DNA of 21,197 nucleotides from an uncultured Lachnospiraceae bacterium (GTDB lineage: Bacteria; Bacillota; Clostridia; Lachnospirales; Lachnospiraceae). The stretch is taken from assembly GCA_910583835.1 (NCBI GenBank), contig CAJTYM010000030.1:28336-49532 (forward strand), written 5' to 3'. The notes under the pieces were generated by a model. That model had not been told where the DNA came from and did not search any database. It worked only from the letters and a program-made list of their open reading frames with translations. How positions within the stretch are numbered: the stretch's first letter is position 1; each line of letters opens with the position of its first letter. A program made the position numbers and the translations under genes. Positions 1 to 8,353 of this stretch are shown one piece after another.

Positions 1-1
1 A

Positions 2-217
2 GCCGGGTCAGGAGCAAAGACGGAAGAAGCCGGGTCAGGTGCAAAGACGGAAGAAACCGGGTCAGGTGCAAAGACGGAAGAAGCCGGGTCAGGAGCAAAG
101 ACGGAAGAAGCCGGGTCAGGTGCAAAGACGGAAGAAGCCGGGTCAGGTGCAAAGACGGAAGAAACCGGGTCAGGAGCAAAGACGGAAGAAACCGGGTCAG
201 GTGCAAAGACGGAAGAA
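2..217 (+). repeat. 27-bp tandem repeat, eight copies in the window
   Basis: Eight contiguous 27-bp units start at 2, 29, 56, 83, 110, 137, 164 and 191, and the array continues upstream of the window. Units differ only at a few positions: GCC or ACC at the first codon (Ala/Thr) and GGA or GGT at the fourth (Gly). In the coding frame each unit reads [A/T]GSGAKTEE. Near-identity at DNA level, including silent positions, points to recent copy-number change by slippage or recombination. There are no spacers, so this is not a CRISPR array. Confidence 0.95.
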
Positions 218-1897
218 GCAGGGAAAGCACCGCAGCAAGCTAATGATGTTTACGATGAGAAGATGGGCAATCTTATGGCTCAGAATCTGGATAAGAATTA
301 TCATGGGGGCGACGCCAAAGAGGAGGCTGGCGATGCCTTTGACAAGCTGGAGGATTTGGTAGCGAAGAAAAAAAGAAGCAGAAGAGGCAGAAGAGCAAAA
401 CAAGAAGATGACGAAGAAAAGAAAGGAGACAATGAAGGGGGAGACAAGCAGGGACAAGCCGGAACGGGACAGGATGAACAGGGACAGGATAAAAGTGGGC
501 AGGCCAATACGCCGCAAGATGTTAAGAAAGAAGTGGATAAGCTGAGGGGAGGACAGCTTTATACGGCAGTCGTGCTGGCGCGGCAACTGGAAAGAGGCGG
601 ACAAAATCCCATGGCGGATAATAAATTTAAGGGTTTCTTCAATTCTTCCGGCTTTAACTCCGCAGCAGATAAAATTAAATTAGTGGGGGGGATAAGTTCT
701 ACTGCGGGTATGCTGGATGCTACATTTAAAAGTTCCGTTGTCGCCCAGGCGATAGGGCTTGCCAACAACTTGGTAGGGTTTGTGACGTCCATAAAGTCTT
801 TAATACAGAAATTGAAAGGATTCAAAAAGACAGAAGGCAAACTGGGCAAAATTCTGGGTTTAATTGGCATTCTCGCAGATTTTGCCATGGTGGTGTCAAA
901 GGCAGCTGCCATTGTACAGTCAATTGCCACTTTTGCGGGGCAATTTAAAGATGCATTAAAAAATGTTGTGGGATATATAACCACAATCTCTAATTCGATT
1001 TCACAGATTGGTGGAATCATAACTGGCGTCAATGGGCTTAAAGGAGCTGTGGATAAGCGAAAAAAGATGGAAGCTTTGCGAGATAAGAGAGGGGAAGAAG
1101 TAGACAAGATTTATAGTATGTACACAGAACCAGGCTGGGCAAACGATGCGGACGACTGGGGAGGCGATGTTAAGCCAAAGTCAGAAGATGCTGACAAGCG
1201 CTGGGACAATGATGTGGACGGCTGGGAATCAGAGGAGGAAGAGAAGAAAAAACAGAAGGAGAAGAAAAAGCGTCGCAGCCTTAAGGAGGTAAGGGAACAG
1301 AGGAATCAGCGCAAAGCCGAGCGGAACGAGAGGCGCGCTAAAGCAAACATGCTGCTTAAGCAGGAGAATGTCGCGCAAGAGGACAAAGACAAGCTTCTCC
1401 TTTACCTTGCTTCATGCAGAAAGGCTGAAAATATAAAGTCCAGTATTATCATGGGGGCTTCCGGTTTGGTGGCAAATGCCATTGGGTTGGGTTCAAGCAT
1501 TGCTACCGGAGTATCTTATACCGGCGATGAAAAAGCGACGACTGCATCGAAACATCTTGGTATACTTGGCGGTTTTGCAGGAATTGGGGTATCTGCGGCA
1601 AAGCTGGGAATTGACAAGAAAAATCAAAAGAAGCAGAACAACGAAGAGACAGAGATGATAAAGGGAAGGCTTTGGGGACATATCCATGGACTGGACGATA
1701 ACAAATATGGGTTAAAAGGAATCTCTGAATCATTGGAGGCGGACCCATCGCCGGAGAAAGCAGCGGAGGCAAAAGGAGTGATTGCCAAGTACAAGTCTGT
1801 CGATGAACAGCTTACGGGCGCATTTGTAGAGTATGGAACGCTTTTTAAAGCTAAGAATGCAGAAGAGTTTCGCAATCTGCTGGTGTCTGGGATATAG
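2..1897 (+). CDS. Repeat-linker protein with hydrophobic helical segments, possible eCIS cargo (5' end missing)
   Basis: The frame is open from base 2 to the TAG at 1895-1897 (631 codons), so the gene starts upstream of the window; the ATG at 263 is internal. It opens with eight copies of a nine-residue unit [A/T]GSGAKTEE (2-217), a flexible Gly/Ser/acidic linker. A charged Lys/Arg/Asp/Glu/Gln region follows (about 360-540). Next come Gly/Ala/Ile-rich hydrophobic helices (about 690-1055), an acidic stretch with regularly placed Trp (about 1130-1230), a very basic Lys/Arg helix (1230-1350), and a second glycine-rich hydrophobic pair (about 1440-1610). The C-terminus is soluble. I do not recognise a named domain. 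Its place 10 bp before an eCIS-type AAA+ ATPase, where DUF4157-type proteins often lie, suggests injection cargo or a toxin. That is inference; a structural or surface protein is possible. Confidence 0.6.
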   Translation, partial: AGSGAKTEEAGSGAKTEETGSGAKTEEAGSGAKTEEAGSGAKTEEAGSGAKTEETGSGAKTEETGSGAKTEEAGKAPQQANDVYDEKMGNLMAQNLDKNYHGGDAKEEAGDAFDKLEDLVAKKKRSRRGRRAKQEDDEEKKGDNEGGDKQGQAGTGQDEQGQDKSGQANTPQDVKKEVDKLRGGQLYTAVVLARQLERGGQNPMADNKFKGFFNSSGFNSAADKIKLVGGISSTAGMLDATFKSSVVAQAIGLANNLVGFVTSIKSLIQKLKGFKKTEGKLGKILGLIGILADFAMVVSKAAAIVQSIATFAGQFKDALKNVVGYITTISNSISQIGGIITGVNGLKGAVDKRKKMEALRDKRGEEVDKIYSMYTEPGWANDADDWGGDVKPKSEDADKRWDNDVDGWESEEEEKKKQKEKKKRRSLKEVREQRNQRKAERNERRAKANMLLKQENVAQEDKDKLLLYLASCRKAENIKSSIIMGASGLVANAIGLGSSIATGVSYTGDEKATTASKHLGILGGFAGIGVSAAKLGIDKKNQKKQNNEETEMIKGRLWGHIHGLDDNKYGLKGISESLEADPSPEKAAEAKGVIAKYKSVDEQLTGAFVEYGTLFKAKNAEEFRNLLVSGI

Positions 1898-1907
1898 GTA
1901 ACAGGAA

Positions 1908-4115
1908 ATGGATGGTGGAGAGATGTTTGCGGGGCAGGAAGAATATTTCCAGGAACTGCTGGTTCTGGTAAGGAAAGAAATCAGCCTTTATACGAAATAT
2001 GCGGTACGCCTTACGGAGAATGGCGCAGTCCGCCATATTTATCAGACGAAATTGTTTAAGGACGAGCTGGCGAATATTTTGCAGGACCCCTTTGCACATA
2101 TGGAGCGCGATAGTTATGCCGGGGAACGGAAAGAACTTTTTGCACAGTGGGGCGCTTTCCATGAGAAAGCTTACCGCACCATCAAAGAAGGCGATGTGAT
2201 GCTTCCCTTTGCTTATATGCTGCGCAGGCTGGGGCTGGATGAGTTTGAGCAGTACCTCGCCTGTCTTGCTATAGCGCCGGAACTGAATCGGGAGTTTGAG
2301 CGCATGTATGCCTATCTCCAGGACGACCTTGCCTGGAGGTATCCATCCCTGGATTTGTGCGTCAAAATGTATGTGATGGATGAGAACATACAGAATATGC
2401 TCATCCACCGCGTATTTGCCCGCCGGGAAATCCTGTGCTGTGTGTTTGGTGCAAGGCCCATGACCCAGGAGAGTGAAAGGTCCTGGCAGTTTAAGCTGAG
2501 GAAAGATTTGATTGATTTTGTGTTTTTCTATGAAGCTGATTTACTGGATAGGAAAGCAAATTACCGTGTCGTTCTTCCCTTTGCAGCTGCTGAGGAAGAA
2601 TGCAACATTAACCGTGAGGTATCAGAACAAATTGTAAAGCGCATGCAGGATGGGGCGGATGCCAAGGAGGATGGGCAGGAAATGCGACTGTTCCTGCTGC
2701 GGGGAACGTATGGCAGCGGCAAAAAGCTGCAGGTAATAAAGGCGGCTGGCAGCCTGGGGCAAGCAGTTCTGTTTGTAGATTTGCGGGCGTTAACGTGCCA
2801 GAAAGAAGAGCAGATGGCAGAAGCGGTTTGCGATGCTGTGGTGCGCGCCGTCTTAGACCGGGCAGTTTTGGTGTTTGAACATTGGGAATTGGTCTGGACG
2901 AAAGAGCAGAAGAGCCGCCAGATGGCGCTGGGATTTTTGCGCAAAGCGTCTCTGTTTTTTGCACAGGCATTCCTTACCGTAGAGGAGGGTCTGGGCGAGG
3001 ATATATTTGGCGGGGAATACCCGCAAGGGTATGAGTGCGAAGAATTCTACCTGCGTTTTCCCTCCATCCAGGAGCGGAGCATATTGTGGAAATCTTTCTT
3101 GGCGGCGAGGAAAATGTTCCTCAAAGAGGAAGAGATTGGTGATAAATTGGCGGCACAGTTTGATTTCTCACCGGGCGTGATTAAGGAGGCGGCAGAGGCG
3201 GCTTGCAGACAGACGCAGATACAGGGACAAAAGGAAGTCCCAGCGTCTTTCTTATACCGTGCCTGCCAGCAGAAAATTTCCCATCGGTTAGGAGAGCGTG
3301 CCAGCCGGGTAAATGCGGCATATACCTGGGACGATTTGGTGCTTGAGGATGGACCTAAGGAACTTTTGCGCCAGGCATGCGGACAAATATCCTGCCGCGG
3401 CAAGGTCTATGAAGAATGGGGATTTGAACAGAAGGTTGCCTATGGCAGGGGCGTTTCACTCCTATTTGCAGGACCTCCGGGGACTGGCAAGACTATGGCG
3501 GCGCAGGTACTTGCCCGGGAACTGAATCTGGAACTGTACAAGGTGGACCTTTCCGGCGTTCTGTCGAAATACATTGGGGAGACGCAGAAGAACCTGCGGG
3601 AGATTTTTGACGAAGTGAAAAAGAGCAGGAGCATCCTCTTTTTCGATGAGGCGGACGTGCTTTTCGGAAAGCGCGTGGACGTTTCTGATGCCAGGGACAT
3701 CAGCGCCAATGCGCAGACGGCGTACCTCCTGCAGAAGATGGAGGAGTACGATGGCATCACCATCCTTGCCACCAACCTGATGCAGAATTTTGACGACGCC
3801 TATAAGCGGCGCATGAAATTCATCATCCGTTTTTCATTTCCTCAGGAGGAACAGCGCAGGCAGCTTTGGCAGAAAGTGTTTCCCCAGAAGATGCCGCTTG
3901 ATAAGGATATTGACATTGATTATCTTGCCGGCAATTTTGAACTCTCGGGGGCAAGCATTAAAAACATTGCTGTGAACGCAGCGTTCATTGCCGCTTCCCG
4001 AAAGGAGATTACCGGCATGGAACATATCATGCAGGCTTTGCAGCAGGAATATGAGAAATCTGGAAAAATACTTGGAAAAGCGGAGCTGAAAGAGTATTAT
4101 ATTTATAAGACATGA
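1908..4115 (+). CDS. AAA+ ATPase of contractile injection system (eCIS, Afp15/PVC15-like)
   Basis: This is a 735-residue protein with two AAA+ modules. The first is degenerate: GTYGSGKK at residues 266-273 has Lys where a Walker A motif has Ser/Thr, and its Walker B-like stretch (VLVFEHW) lacks DE. The second is intact, with GPPGTGKT at 522-529, Walker B FFDEAD ending at 583, a sensor-like ILATN, and paired arginines in the YKRRMKF segment. The KYIGET and LLQKMEEYDG stretches and the degenerate-plus-active layout are typical of the ATPases encoded in eCIS loci, which are thought to act in particle assembly or loading. It lies 10 bp after the repeat-linker gene, so it is probably in the same operon. 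The start is uncertain: ATG 1908 has a weak ribosome site, and ATG 1923 is an alternative. The family call is from recognition, not a search. Confidence 0.85.
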   Translation: MDGGEMFAGQEEYFQELLVLVRKEISLYTKYAVRLTENGAVRHIYQTKLFKDELANILQDPFAHMERDSYAGERKELFAQWGAFHEKAYRTIKEGDVMLPFAYMLRRLGLDEFEQYLACLAIAPELNREFERMYAYLQDDLAWRYPSLDLCVKMYVMDENIQNMLIHRVFARREILCCVFGARPMTQESERSWQFKLRKDLIDFVFFYEADLLDRKANYRVVLPFAAAEEECNINREVSEQIVKRMQDGADAKEDGQEMRLFLLRGTYGSGKKLQVIKAAGSLGQAVLFVDLRALTCQKEEQMAEAVCDAVVRAVLDRAVLVFEHWELVWTKEQKSRQMALGFLRKASLFFAQAFLTVEEGLGEDIFGGEYPQGYECEEFYLRFPSIQERSILWKSFLAARKMFLKEEEIGDKLAAQFDFSPGVIKEAAEAACRQTQIQGQKEVPASFLYRACQQKISHRLGERASRVNAAYTWDDLVLEDGPKELLRQACGQISCRGKVYEEWGFEQKVAYGRGVSLLFAGPPGTGKTMAAQVLARELNLELYKVDLSGVLSKYIGETQKNLREIFDEVKKSRSILFFDEADVLFGKRVDVSDARDISANAQTAYLLQKMEEYDGITILATNLMQNFDDAYKRRMKFIIRFSFPQEEQRRQLWQKVFPQKMPLDKDIDIDYLAGNFELSGASIKNIAVNAAFIAASRKEITGMEHIMQALQQEYEKSGKILGKAELKEYYIYKT

Positions 4116-4135
4116 AGTAATTATTTTCAATCCCG

Positions 4136-4270
4136 GTGGCAGCGTGGAATGAAAGCAACGAAGTCCGGTGGAAACTTGGGCAAGGAGATTTGCCAGAATA
4201 CAAGGCGCTGGTGCAGCAGAACTTAATTTCTGTTGTATCAGGCAGACAGAATGGAGGAAATCATGAATAA
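4136..4270 (+). CDS. Possible 44-residue ORF between ATPase and chaperone-like gene
   Basis: A frame opens after the TAA at 4118-4120 and runs to the TAA at 4268-4270. The only usual start is GTG 4136, which has no clear Shine-Dalgarno site. The peptide is mixed, polar and protein-like (for example WKLGQGDLPEYKALVQQ) and its end overlaps the start of the next gene by 8 bp, as in translational coupling. It matches no family I know. It could instead be the remnant of a longer gene, or plain intergenic sequence that happens to be open. Confidence 0.3.
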   Translation: MAAWNESNEVRWKLGQGDLPEYKALVQQNLISVVSGRQNGGNHE

Positions 4271-4817
4271 AGAAGAGTTGCGTGAAGGCTTAAAAAGGCT
4301 GGAGGCATATGTCAGTGAGCAGGGAGTTAAGAACATGTTTCTGGAGGAAGGCAAACAGGCGGCGATGGACACGCTGCTGCTGGGCTTGGAGATGGAGGAA
4401 GATTTGAGCATAGACATCAGCTGCAATTTTGTCTATGCGCCGGAGTTTGGCAATGTCCTGCAGTATTATGGGCAGCTGGAACTGACGTCCATCATGGAAG
4501 AAAATCCCCAGGCGTTCACAGAACTGAATATCTATCAGATGATCAATGCGCTGAACAGGGAGCTTCCAGTTGGGCAGTTCCTCTACATGCAGGAAGAGGA
4601 ACAGGGAGAGGAACAGAAACAGGTTCGCCACCTTATCGGTATCCGCTATACGATGCTGACGGATTTGGAGGATGAGGCGGAACTGGCAAAATGCTTCAGC
4701 ATTGTGGAGATGCTTATGAATATTTATGAGGTGCTCTGCAGTACCTTGCTGCTGTTGATGGAAGGAGAATCTCTGGGCGCTGCCATGGATATCATGTCAG
4801 GCTTAATGGAAGAATAA
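4263..4817 (+). CDS. Small acidic protein, YbjN/secretion-chaperone-like
   Basis: The protein has 184 residues from ATG 4263, which sits after GGAGGA at 4253-4258; a TTG at 4233 could extend it but has no matching ribosome site. It is strongly acidic. An N-terminal helix is followed by alternating strands around a FVYAPEFGNVLQYYGQL segment, a helix with NALNRELPVGQF, a strand (IGIRYTML) and a long C-terminal Leu/Met-rich helix with LLLLMEGES. This order resembles the YbjN and type III secretion chaperone fold (strand-helix sandwich, acidic, small), which is inference from pattern only. Next to an eCIS ATPase and a putative cargo protein, a chaperone or adaptor role is plausible. Its last 26 bp overlap the end of the opposing histidine kinase gene. 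Confidence 0.6.
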   Translation: MNKEELREGLKRLEAYVSEQGVKNMFLEEGKQAAMDTLLLGLEMEEDLSIDISCNFVYAPEFGNVLQYYGQLELTSIMEENPQAFTELNIYQMINALNRELPVGQFLYMQEEEQGEEQKQVRHLIGIRYTMLTDLEDEAELAKCFSIVEMLMNIYEVLCSTLLLLMEGESLGAAMDIMSGLMEE

Positions 4818-6108
4818 TCTGTAAGGTGAAGAAACCATTTTCCTGAAGGAAATTTACCATGGCATTGGTCTGTCTGGCAAAGGAGAGGATGCTTCTTGTG
4901 CCGATGCCGTGGTTCTCGCCTTTCGGTGAGATGGGCAGCCCATCTTTATCAAACACGATTGTTTTGCTGCATGTATTGGAGAGCTCCATCAGGTACTGCC
5001 CCCCAAATATGCGGCTTTTCAGTTTGATGATACGTGTCCCGGATTCATTTTTACAGGCATTGAGCGCATTTTCCAGGGCATTGGCAAGCGCAACGGAAAA
5101 GGATGGGGAACGGAACTTGTCAGCAGGAGGAGCCAGGAAAGCAGTCCGCACCTGGATTCCTTCATTTTCAGCAAGTTCCAGGTAAAAAGCCAGCACGGCG
5201 TTGATGATGGAATCTTTGCAATAAGTTTTAACTTTTATTTTGCCGACAGTTGTTTCCAGCTCGGATAATAGCTGCCTTGCTTCCTCCACAGAGCCATCCT
5301 GTAAGCAGGTATTCATGATATTGGAAAAATGGCGGATGTCATGGCGCAGTATTCTTAGCTTTTCTTCGGTGGCATGCATGTTTCTGACCTGTGTTTCCAT
5401 CGTGGAAATCTGCAGCGTCAAGATATCCCGCTGATGGGAAATCATCTGGAATTGGTATTGCCGCAGGATGCTCTGATAGACGAAAATATAGACTACCAAA
5501 ATTAATAGGAGGATTCCCATAAGGTACAGGATACGCGCCGGTTCTTTGGTATAGTAAGTGGGGTAGTTTGCCACAAAAAGCAGCAGCGCGCTGAAAAATA
5601 CTGGAATCAGCGATAGGGAGCCCCAGCCAATCTGCACGGCTTTCGTCAGTTCCAGAAAGGGTCTGCGCAGGTATCTGTATTCGAGGAATATTACAAGCGC
5701 ATAGGCAGCAATGAGGATTAGGAAATAACTGACGATCCTGCCATGGACAGCGGTGTTTATCAGGAGCGCTGCCATTGCCAGTATGTAAGAGAACATGACC
5801 TGCGTGGCATAGTTAAATACAGACAGGGCAGGAGAATTACAGTCCATAGCGTAAGCGAGCGCGATGGCAGGCACGGAAATCGTGAAGAACATGCAGCGGG
5901 TGAACATGAAAAATCCTGCGAAATGGATGATGAGCCCGGTGCTTACGCCAATCCATACCAAATAGATGCCAAACAATGACAGTACTTTCCGGGTGTGGTA
6001 TCTGAAAGAAGTCAGGCTTGACATCATGCCCAGCGTAAGGCTGGTAATCAGGATTACGCGGATAATGTTGACGATTACATTATTTTCATAGAAATTTCCC
6101 AGTGTCAT
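4792..6108 (-). CDS. GHKL sensor histidine kinase (AgrC-like, LytTR-system partner)
   Basis: The 438-residue product has an N-terminal half of about six or seven hydrophobic segments, a linker helix, and a cytoplasmic kinase. The phospho-acceptor His is residue 256 in the RHDIRH motif typical of the AgrC/ComD-type GHKL class. The N box is ALENALNACK and the G box is NHGIGTRS. ATG 6108 was chosen because GGAGGAGG lies just upstream and the ATG overlaps the regulator's TGA as ATGA, so the two genes are translationally coupled. It senses an unknown signal through the membrane domain and would phosphorylate the LytTR regulator encoded ahead of it. No AgrB/AgrD-type peptide genes are nearby, so a quorum peptide cannot be claimed. 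Confidence 0.9.
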   Translation of the reverse strand: MTLGNFYENNVIVNIIRVILITSLTLGMMSSLTSFRYHTRKVLSLFGIYLVWIGVSTGLIIHFAGFFMFTRCMFFTISVPAIALAYAMDCNSPALSVFNYATQVMFSYILAMAALLINTAVHGRIVSYFLILIAAYALVIFLEYRYLRRPFLELTKAVQIGWGSLSLIPVFFSALLLFVANYPTYYTKEPARILYLMGILLLILVVYIFVYQSILRQYQFQMISHQRDILTLQISTMETQVRNMHATEEKLRILRHDIRHFSNIMNTCLQDGSVEEARQLLSELETTVGKIKVKTYCKDSIINAVLAFYLELAENEGIQVRTAFLAPPADKFRSPSFSVALANALENALNACKNESGTRIIKLKSRIFGGQYLMELSNTCSKTIVFDKDGLPISPKGENHGIGTRSILSFARQTNAMVNFLQENGFFTLQIILPLSLT

Positions 6109-6848
6109 ATTGCTTCCTCCTCCCTGAGCCAATAGCTGATGTAGCTTTGCTGGACTTTTGCTGCAAAAGAGCGGGCAACGGGAATGACATCGCCGGTAGT
6201 CAGGGACAGCGTGTTAGTTGCCAGGCTGCTTGCATAATTCAGGTTTACCACGAAAGATGTGTGTGTCTTAATGAAATTGGGCTGTTCTAAGAGCGGCGCC
6301 AAAAACTGGTTGAAGCCGGAGCGCAGATAGAGGCTTTTGAAATGCCTCCCATCTGCCAGATGAAAATGGCAGACATGTGAGAGCAGTTCCGCATATACCA
6401 CCATGTGGAAAGGAATCTGCTGAATTCCCTCCGCCGTTTTCAGTATAAATACATTGCAGTTTTGCTGCTGCAAATGTTTGGCAATCCTGTCTAAAACCGG
6501 GAAAAGAATATCTTTCTCCACCGGCTTGCAGATATAGTTAAAGGCGTACAGGCGGAACGCATCCGGATAATAGTCCCTGCTTGCGGACAGATAGACAATC
6601 AACGGTTCTGCCAGTATCTGGGAAAGCTGCTCTCCCAGGGTTATGCCAGTCATTTCCGGCATCAGGATGTCGAGCAGGAAAAAGTCAAAGGATTCTCCCC
6701 CCGAAACATCATCGAGTAAGTGAAAGGGGGAGCGGAACGTCTTAAGTTTGATTTCCGGTTTATTCTGTCTGCGGGACCATTCCCGGCTCAGGTTTGCCGT
6801 TCTCACTAAATCTTTTTTGTCATCATCGCAGATGGCAAGACGAAGCAT
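6105..6848 (-). CDS. LytTR-family response regulator
   Basis: The 247-residue product has a receiver domain (residues 1-125) with the acidic pocket CDDD at 7-10, phospho-acceptor Asp60 in FLLDILMPEM, and a conserved Lys in the ICKP segment. A C-terminal LytTR DNA-binding domain (about 140-245) carries the characteristic FIKTHTSFVVNLNY stretch. Two in-frame ATGs lie close together; 6848 is preferred because GAGGTG ends seven bases before it, while ATG 6854 is too near. It overlaps the kinase start by ATGA. LytTR proteins bind paired direct repeats upstream of target promoters; its targets here are unknown, but the divergent ion-transport operon is an obvious candidate. Confidence 0.92.
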   Translation of the reverse strand: MLRLAICDDDKKDLVRTANLSREWSRRQNKPEIKLKTFRSPFHLLDDVSGGESFDFFLLDILMPEMTGITLGEQLSQILAEPLIVYLSASRDYYPDAFRLYAFNYICKPVEKDILFPVLDRIAKHLQQQNCNVFILKTAEGIQQIPFHMVVYAELLSHVCHFHLADGRHFKSLYLRSGFNQFLAPLLEQPNFIKTHTSFVVNLNYASSLATNTLSLTTGDVIPVARSFAAKVQQSYISYWLREEEAI

Positions 6849-6882
6849 TTTCATACACCTCTTTCGTAACATTTCCGAGTAA

Positions 6883-6888
6883 ATTATA
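6883..6888 (-). promoter_or_regulatory. Likely -10 box of the two-component operon
   Basis: A perfect TATAAT reads on the minus strand about 35 bp before the regulator start, within an AT-rich stretch. No good -35 hexamer lies 17 bp upstream (TAGCTT at best), which fits a promoter needing an activator, possibly the LytTR protein itself. That last point is inference. Confidence 0.5.
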
Positions 6889-6971
6889 TTATGTTCTTGT
6901 CGATAAAGCTAGATTTTGGGATGAACAATGTTTTTTTGGGGATAATTTAATGGTCGTATTTATCTTATTTG

Positions 6972-7000
6972 TTGCAAAAAATGCATAATTGGTGTAAATT
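6972..7000 (+). promoter_or_regulatory. Candidate promoter of the ClC/HdeD/K-channel operon
   Basis: TTGCAA (6972-6977) and TAAATT (6995-7000) are spaced by 17 bp in the plus orientation and lie about 85 bp before the first gene. Each hexamer has four of six consensus bases. It is divergent from the two-component promoter in the same 236-bp region (6849-7084). Confidence 0.4.
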
Positions 7001-7084
7001 GCCCCAAAAAGTAAAATTTTCGTTAGGATAGGATAGGCAATGCGAGCTGTCATTTTACAAGGATGGATAAGGTAAGGAGACGAG

Positions 7085-8335
7085 ATGAGCAAGACAATAA
7101 GAAATAACGTGTATCTGATAATTTTCTGCGGTATTATGGGAGCCGTGGCGGGAGGCGTAATATGGACATTTTTAAAGGTGATGTCCCTGGGCATAGGTTT
7201 TTTGTGGGAGTGGGTTCCCGAGCAGTTTCCCATCCCCTGTTACACTCTGCTCGTGTGCGTCATAGGCGCAGCCCTGATTGGCTGTTTCCGCTGGAAATTT
7301 GGGGATTACCCGGAGGAACTTGATACCGTGATGGCGAAAGTGAAAGCTGAGAAAAAATATGATTATTCCAATATGGCAGTGCTCCTTCTTGCCGCACTGT
7401 TTCCGCTGTTGCTTGGAAGCAGCATTGGACCGGAGGCGGGCCTTACCGGGGTAATTGTAGGTCTTTGTTACTGGGTAGGCGATAACCTTTCTTTTGCAAG
7501 GCAGAATGCCAAAGAATATTCACAGGTTGGCGCGGCAGTGACGTTGGGCGTTTTATTCCGCTCTCCCTTGTTTGGCGTTTTTGCGGTAGAGGAAGAAAAT
7601 CTCGATAAGGAGATTGTCAAGCTTCCCGGGTCTATGAAGTTATTTCTGTATGGTCTTGCGGCAGCGGCAGGAATGGGTATGTATATGCTGTTGTCGGCAT
7701 TCTTTGGCGCCGGGCTTTCAGCCTTGCCCTCTTTTGCAGATATGCAGCCGGGAGTTTTCGATTATCTGATGATGGCAGTGTATATTTTTCTGGGCTGCCT
7801 GCTGGCAAAGTTTTATTTTATCTCACATAAAGCGGCAGAAAAAACTGTGGCAAAGCTTCCGCCGGTGTTAAAAGAGACTGTGGGAGGTCTGTGCCTGGGA
7901 GGTATGGGCATGGCGATTCCGGTGCTGATGTTTTCCGGCGAGGAGGCAATGGGAGATCTTGTAGCAGGCGTTGAGGTTTATGCACCGCTGATGCTTGCCG
8001 CCATTGCAGTGTTAAAAGTACTGCTTACGAATATCTGTATCCAGTCAGGGCTGAAAGGCGGGCACTTTTTCCCTATTATCTATGCGGGGGTCTGCCTGGG
8101 CTATGCCGCCTCAGGGATAGTTTTTGCCGATATAGGCGGACACGCAGTGTTTGCGGCGGCAACCGTGACGGCTGCGCTTCTCGGAGGGATTATGAGGAAG
8201 CCCCTGGCAGTGACGCTGTTATTGTTTTTATGTTTTCCGGTTAAGCTGTTTTTATGGATTTTCCTTGCGGCAGCGGCAGGGAACATAATTTTGTCCTTTG
8301 CGGATTCTGCAAAAGACAAAAAGAAACAAAAATAA
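7085..8335 (+). CDS. ClC-family chloride channel/antiporter-like membrane protein
   Basis: The 416-residue integral membrane protein has about ten or more hydrophobic segments and no CBS domains, the size of short bacterial ClC proteins. Two family signatures are visible. GSSIGPEAG (residues 111-119) corresponds to the G-x-E-G-P anion-path motif, with Glu117 at the position of the gating glutamate. GGHFFPIIYAG corresponds to the GGxFxP motif near the end. At the usual GSGIP anion-binding loop, the best-placed sequence is GDYP (73-76), so the selectivity serine seems to be missing; ion preference is therefore open (chloride, fluoride or other). GGAG precedes ATG 7085. It is the first gene of an operon with HdeD-like and potassium-channel genes, 18 bp before the former. 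Confidence 0.88.
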   Translation: MSKTIRNNVYLIIFCGIMGAVAGGVIWTFLKVMSLGIGFLWEWVPEQFPIPCYTLLVCVIGAALIGCFRWKFGDYPEELDTVMAKVKAEKKYDYSNMAVLLLAALFPLLLGSSIGPEAGLTGVIVGLCYWVGDNLSFARQNAKEYSQVGAAVTLGVLFRSPLFGVFAVEEENLDKEIVKLPGSMKLFLYGLAAAAGMGMYMLLSAFFGAGLSALPSFADMQPGVFDYLMMAVYIFLGCLLAKFYFISHKAAEKTVAKLPPVLKETVGGLCLGGMGMAIPVLMFSGEEAMGDLVAGVEVYAPLMLAAIAVLKVLLTNICIQSGLKGGHFFPIIYAGVCLGYAASGIVFADIGGHAVFAAATVTAALLGGIMRKPLAVTLLLFLCFPVKLFLWIFLAAAAGNIILSFADSAKDKKKQK

Positions 8336-8353
8336 AATCTAGGAGGAATTGTT

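Noticed and set aside
2..217. Possible CRISPR array
   Set aside because: The repeats are directly contiguous with no unique spacers, and the unit is coding.
39..362. Open frame rich in Lys/Arg/Gln repeats across the 27-bp array
   Set aside because: It is an out-of-frame reading of the tandem repeat; the frame starting at base 2 continues into the long downstream protein.
1908..4115. ClpX, FtsH or Cdc48-type AAA protein
   Set aside because: There is no protease or substrate domain of those families; the degenerate-plus-active module layout and motif wording fit the eCIS ATPase better.
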